Assembly: GCA_964407285.1 (NCBI GenBank)
Contig: CAYOVG010000292.1
Location: 1-9,127 of the forward strand
DNA length: 9,127 nucleotides
Source: CAYOVG01 sp964407285
GTDB taxonomy: Bacteria > Desulfobacterota > Syntrophobacteria > Syntrophobacterales > Syntrophobacteraceae
Direction of reading: 5' to 3'
Shown here: in pieces, positions 5,729-9,127 of the stretch
Layout of the letters: every line of letters starts with the position of its first letter
Position numbering within the stretch: the first letter of the stretch is position 1
Position numbers and translations under genes: made by a program
Notes under the pieces: generated by a model
Databases searched by the model: none
What the model saw: the letters and a program-made list of their open reading frames with translations, nothing else
Told to the model about the DNA's origin: nothing

Positions 5729-8700
5729 TGGAAACAACGGGAATTGAACATCAGCCGACACGAAATTTCAACCGGGTGGCGAGCTTGCCGGCTTTGCTCC
5801 TGGTCCTCTACGCCGTTGCGTTTTCCTGGCAGTCCTGGCGTGAAGAAAAGGCGCAGGTGGTAAACAACCTGATGAACCTCATGGAACTGGCGGAGCAGGC
5901 CATCGACGCCTATTTCGGGCAGATGGAGACCGGCATGCGGTTGTTGAGCCGGGACTTGATCGAAACGGCCGATGAAGCCGACCCCGACCGCGCCTTCGCT
6001 CCTGCCGTCCGCTTCCGGGAACTGCACCCCGAACTGCTCAACGTCTGCTTCCTGCGGGAGGACGGCCAGGTGCTGTTCACCACGCAAGCGCCTTCGGGGC
6101 GGGACCTCCCTACCCTGGCGCGGGAACCCTCGTTCGCGACGTTCCGGGAGGAGATGCAAAGCGGACCGGCCCTCGACATCGGCCGGCCGCATCTTGGCCT
6201 CATCAGCCGGGAATGGGTCGTCCCTCTCCGGTACCCGGTCGGAAATGGGGAAGGCGGGTTCGCGCATATCGCCTGCGCCGACCTGCCCGTCGGCATACTG
6301 CAAAAATTCTGGAAGGACGCGCCGTTTACGAAGACCGCGGCGCTCGGACTCATGCGCGACGACGGCTTCCTGGTGAGCCGCTATCCGGTTCCCACCAGGC
6401 TTCAGATGGATGAAATCTATGGACAGCCGAGGACCGGCGTCCTCATCAACCACCTGAGGCGGCATCAGTTTCCGCGCAAAGGCTACGTCGAAGGCGCCGG
6501 CAGTATCGACGGGCCGGACCACTTGAGCGCCTTCCGGCGGCTGGAGCGCTTCCCCGTCACCCTGTTCATCACGATGCCCGTTGCCGAGATTCGTGCGGCC
6601 TGGTGGGCCAAAATCAAGGTCCCGTACGTCTTGTCCGCCGTTTTGCTCGTGGGAGGATTTTTCGTCTACCGCCTGACCCTCAACCGGCAACGCGCCCGGG
6701 AGCTGGAGCAATGGCGTGCCGGCAAGGCCCTGCAGGAAGCTCACAAGCGGCTCGACGCCATTGTCGAATTCTTCCCGGATGCGACATTCGTGATCGACGC
6801 GGGGGGGAAGGTCACTCACTGGAACAGGGGCATGGAAGAGATGACCGGGGTCTCCAAGGCCGACATGCTCGGTAAGGGAGAATACGAATACGCCATTCCC
6901 TTCTACGGTGTCCGGAGGCCGGTCGTTATCGACTTCGCGGCGTCCCTCTCCTCGGACCCGGAAGCCGTGCGGGAGGAATACGACCTCATCCGGAGGGACG
7001 GCGACAGGGTTTCCGGTGAGGCCTTCGTGCCGGAAGCGTTCAACGGCAGAGGCGCATACCTGTCGGCAACGGCGTCCGTCTTGCGGGACGGTTCGGGCAA
7101 CGTGACCGGAGCGATAGAGTCGATCCGGGACGTCACCGAGCGCAAGCGATTCGAACAAGCCATGGAGAAGCGCCTGGTGGCGCTCACTCGCCCGCTGGAC
7201 GACACGGCGAATATCACTTTCGAGGATCTGTTCAACCTGGACGACATCCAGAGGCTGCAGGACGAATTCGCCGACGCCGCCGGCGTCGCCTCGATCATCA
7301 CTCGCCCGGACGGGACCCCCATCACGAAGCCGAGCAACTTCTGCAGGCTCTGCAGGGACGTCATTCGCAAAACCGAAAAAGGCCTCGCCAACTGCTGCCG
7401 TTCCGACGCCGCCCTGGGGCAGCCGTCCGACCGGGGGCCGACCATCCAACCGTGCATGAGCGGCGGTCTTTGGAACGCGGGAGCAGGCATCTCGATCGGC
7501 GGCCTCCATATCGCCAACTGGCTGATCGGCCAGGTGCGCGACGAGACCCAGACCGAAGAGGGAATACGCGCCTACGCCCGCGAGATCGGGGCCGACGAGG
7601 ACGAGATGATCGAAGCCTTCCGCGAAGTGCCCTCCATGTCGCGTGAGCGCTTCGCCGGGGTGGCCCGGGTTCTGTTTACGCTTGCCGCCCAGTTGTCCGC
7701 TACCGCTTATCAAAACGTTCAACAGGCCCGCTTCATCGCGGAGCAGCGGCGTGCGGAAGAGGCGCTCGCCCATTCCCACGATCTGATGCGCTACATCATC
7801 GAGCACAACCGGAGCGCCATCGCGGTGCACGACCGCGATTTGAACTACATCTACGTGAGCCGTCGCTACCTCGAGGATTACAACGTGCAAGAACCGGATG
7901 TGATCGGAAAGCATCACTACGACGTCTTTCCGGACCTGCCCCTGAAGTGGAGAGACGCGCACCGCAAGGCGCTGGCCGGGGAGATATCGAGCGCGGAGGA
8001 CGACCCGTATCTCCGGGCGGACGGCGCGGTGGAGTGGACCCGCTGGGAATGCAGGCCATGGTATGAATCCGACGGCTCGATCGGGGGCGTCATCGTCTAC
8101 ACGGAGGTCGTCACCGAGCGCAAGCGGGCCGAGGAGGAGCGGGAGAGGCTGCGGGCCCAGTTGAGCCAGGCTCGGAAGATGGAATCCGTGGGACGGCTCG
8201 CCGGGGGTGTGGCCCATGATTTCAACAACATGCTGGGAGTCATTCTCGGCCATACGGAACTGGCCCTGGAACAGGTGGTCCCCGATCAACCGATCTTTGC
8301 GGACCTGGTGGAAATAGACAGGGCGGCGAGGCGATCGGCCGACCTCACCCGGCAACTGCTGGCCTTTGCCCGCAGGCAAACCATCGCCCCCAAGGTGCTC
8401 GACCTCAACGAGACCGTGGAAGGGATGCTCAAGATGCTGCGGCGGTTGATCGGCGAAGACATCGATCTCGTCTGGATGCCGGGCAACAACCTGTGGCCGG
8501 TCAAGGTCGACCCCAGCCAGATCGACCAGGTCCTGGCGAATCTTTGCGTCAACGCACGGGACGCCATCGCGGGGACGGGCAGGATCACCATCGAGACGGG
8601 CGCCGTTATCTTCGACGAAGCCTACTGCGCCGCGCATCCCGAGTTCATGGCCGGGGAATTCGTGCTGCTGGCGGTAAGCGACGACGGAGCCGGCATGGAC

Positions 8701-9127
8701 AGGGATACCCTCGACAATGTCTTCGAGCCGTTTTTCACCACCAAGGGGGTGGGTGAAGGAACGGGGCTCGGACTGGCAACGGTCTACGGTATCGTCAAGC
8801 AAAACAACGGATTCATAGTCGTTTACAGCGAACCGGGCGAGGGTACGACATTCAGAATCCATCTTCCCCGGCATGCCGCCGGGGCCGCCCGGCCGCGGCA
8901 GGAAGAATCGGAGGCCCCCGCCCTCGGGGGAGCCGAAACCATCCTGCTGGTGGAGGATGAACCGGCGATCCTGGATGTGACCCGAAAGATGCTCGAACGC
9001 CTGGGATACATCGTGCTGGCTGCCGGTTCGCCCGGCGAGGCCCTACGGTTGGCCCGGGAGCACGCAGGCGAAATCCACCTGCTCATGACCGATGTGGTCA
9101 TGCCCGAGATGAACGGCCGGGAACTGG
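5725..9127 (+). CDS. Hybrid sensor histidine kinase (Cache-PAS-PocR-PAS-HisKA-HATPase-REC), 3' partial
   Basis: Open for 1134 codons to the window edge. Membrane segments at about 18-35 and 299-316 flank a periplasmic Cache/PDC-like sensor (36-292). PAS 1 is at 342-478 and ends in the usual VTERKR; PocR at 497-665 contains FNLDDIQRLQDEFA, C540/C543, C557/C558, C577 and GLHIANWLIGQV; PAS 2 at 683-802 again ends in VTERKR. HisKA has H831 in LAGGVAHDFNNMLG. HATPase has N943, DDGAGMD (986-992) and GTGLGL (1012-1017). The receiver starts at 1072, with ILLVEDE (acidic pair E1077/D1078) and phospho-acceptor D1123 in MTDVVMPEMNG; the rest is cut off. The protein should autophosphorylate H831 in response to periplasmic and cytoplasmic cues and pass the phosphate to D1123. 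The start follows GAAGAGG; ATG 5728 is equally possible (7-nt spacing against 4). PocR domains are predicted sensors of small organic molecules; the actual ligands and output regulator are unknown. Confidence 0.95.
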   Translation, partial: MMETTGIEHQPTRNFNRVASLPALLLVLYAVAFSWQSWREEKAQVVNNLMNLMELAEQAIDAYFGQMETGMRLLSRDLIETADEADPDRAFAPAVRFRELHPELLNVCFLREDGQVLFTTQAPSGRDLPTLAREPSFATFREEMQSGPALDIGRPHLGLISREWVVPLRYPVGNGEGGFAHIACADLPVGILQKFWKDAPFTKTAALGLMRDDGFLVSRYPVPTRLQMDEIYGQPRTGVLINHLRRHQFPRKGYVEGAGSIDGPDHLSAFRRLERFPVTLFITMPVAEIRAAWWAKIKVPYVLSAVLLVGGFFVYRLTLNRQRARELEQWRAGKALQEAHKRLDAIVEFFPDATFVIDAGGKVTHWNRGMEEMTGVSKADMLGKGEYEYAIPFYGVRRPVVIDFAASLSSDPEAVREEYDLIRRDGDRVSGEAFVPEAFNGRGAYLSATASVLRDGSGNVTGAIESIRDVTERKRFEQAMEKRLVALTRPLDDTANITFEDLFNLDDIQRLQDEFADAAGVASIITRPDGTPITKPSNFCRLCRDVIRKTEKGLANCCRSDAALGQPSDRGPTIQPCMSGGLWNAGAGISIGGLHIANWLIGQVRDETQTEEGIRAYAREIGADEDEMIEAFREVPSMSRERFAGVARVLFTLAAQLSATAYQNVQQARFIAEQRRAEEALAHSHDLMRYIIEHNRSAIAVHDRDLNYIYVSRRYLEDYNVQEPDVIGKHHYDVFPDLPLKWRDAHRKALAGEISSAEDDPYLRADGAVEWTRWECRPWYESDGSIGGVIVYTEVVTERKRAEEERERLRAQLSQARKMESVGRLAGGVAHDFNNMLGVILGHTELALEQVVPDQPIFADLVEIDRAARRSADLTRQLLAFARRQTIAPKVLDLNETVEGMLKMLRRLIGEDIDLVWMPGNNLWPVKVDPSQIDQVLANLCVNARDAIAGTGRITIETGAVIFDEAYCAAHPEFMAGEFVLLAVSDDGAGMDRDTLDNVFEPFFTTKGVGEGTGLGLATVYGIVKQNNGFIVVYSEPGEGTTFRIHLPRHAAGAARPRQEESEAPALGGAETILLVEDEPAILDVTRKMLERLGYIVLAAGSPGEALRLAREHAGEIHLLMTDVVMPEMNGREL

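Noticed and set aside
6903..7517. A 204-codon minus-strand Ser/Arg-rich frame
   Set aside because: Antisense to the PAS and PocR domains of the kinase; Ser/Arg-rich composition without motifs.
5491..8874. A 1127-codon open frame on the minus strand under the histidine kinase
   Set aside because: It is exactly antisense to a protein with intact PAS, PocR, HisKA, HATPase and receiver motifs. Its own translation shows only low-complexity Arg/Gly/Pro/His-rich sequence with no domain. GC-rich codon bias commonly keeps the opposite strand open.

Overview
The window is GC-rich and coding-dense, with two divergently transcribed blocks. The multi-sensor hybrid histidine kinase (Cache-type periplasmic sensor, PAS, PocR, PAS, HisKA/HATPase, receiver) and the general coding style resemble Desulfobacterota/deltaproteobacteria. 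That placement is inference from style; there is no rRNA or other taxonomic marker here.

Left block (1-5384, minus strand): a tightly coupled operon read right to left. Its first gene encodes a giant NLR-like protein of about 1420 residues. The protein has a basic N-terminal tail, a SIR2-like domain that has lost its catalytic motifs, a NACHT-type STAND NTPase, nine 33-residue HEAT repeats and an unrecognised C-terminal region. Six of the repeats are nearly identical at the DNA level. The stop codon overlaps the start of a ParA/MinD-like deviant-Walker-A ATPase in an ATGA junction. That gene in turn overlaps, by a second ATGA, a third gene that leaves the window after 14 codons. The layout looks like a NACHT-based conflict (anti-phage, NLR-like) system with an unusual second NTPase, and it is the most interesting part of the window.

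Middle (5385-5724): the divergent control region. It carries a near-consensus sigma70-type promoter facing right (TTGACA at 5535, GATAAT at 5557) and a weaker candidate facing left (TTGACA complementary to 5489-5494). The two -35 boxes form an imperfect inverted repeat. The rightward leader is about 150 nt long and holds a possible 36-codon small ORF that ends in an ATGA overlap with the kinase start.

Right block (5725-9127, plus strand): one hybrid sensor histidine kinase, truncated by the window edge inside its receiver domain just after the phospho-acceptor aspartate. The long minus-strand ORF lying under it is an antisense shadow.

Working model (inference): the left operon is an inducible defence/conflict cassette. 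The HEAT array would sense an invader, the NACHT module would oligomerise, and output would go through the ParA-like ATPase, the unseen third gene or the C-terminal region, because the SIR2-like domain appears unable to hydrolyse NAD+. The kinase is probably a separate signalling gene, although the two units share one intergenic control region.
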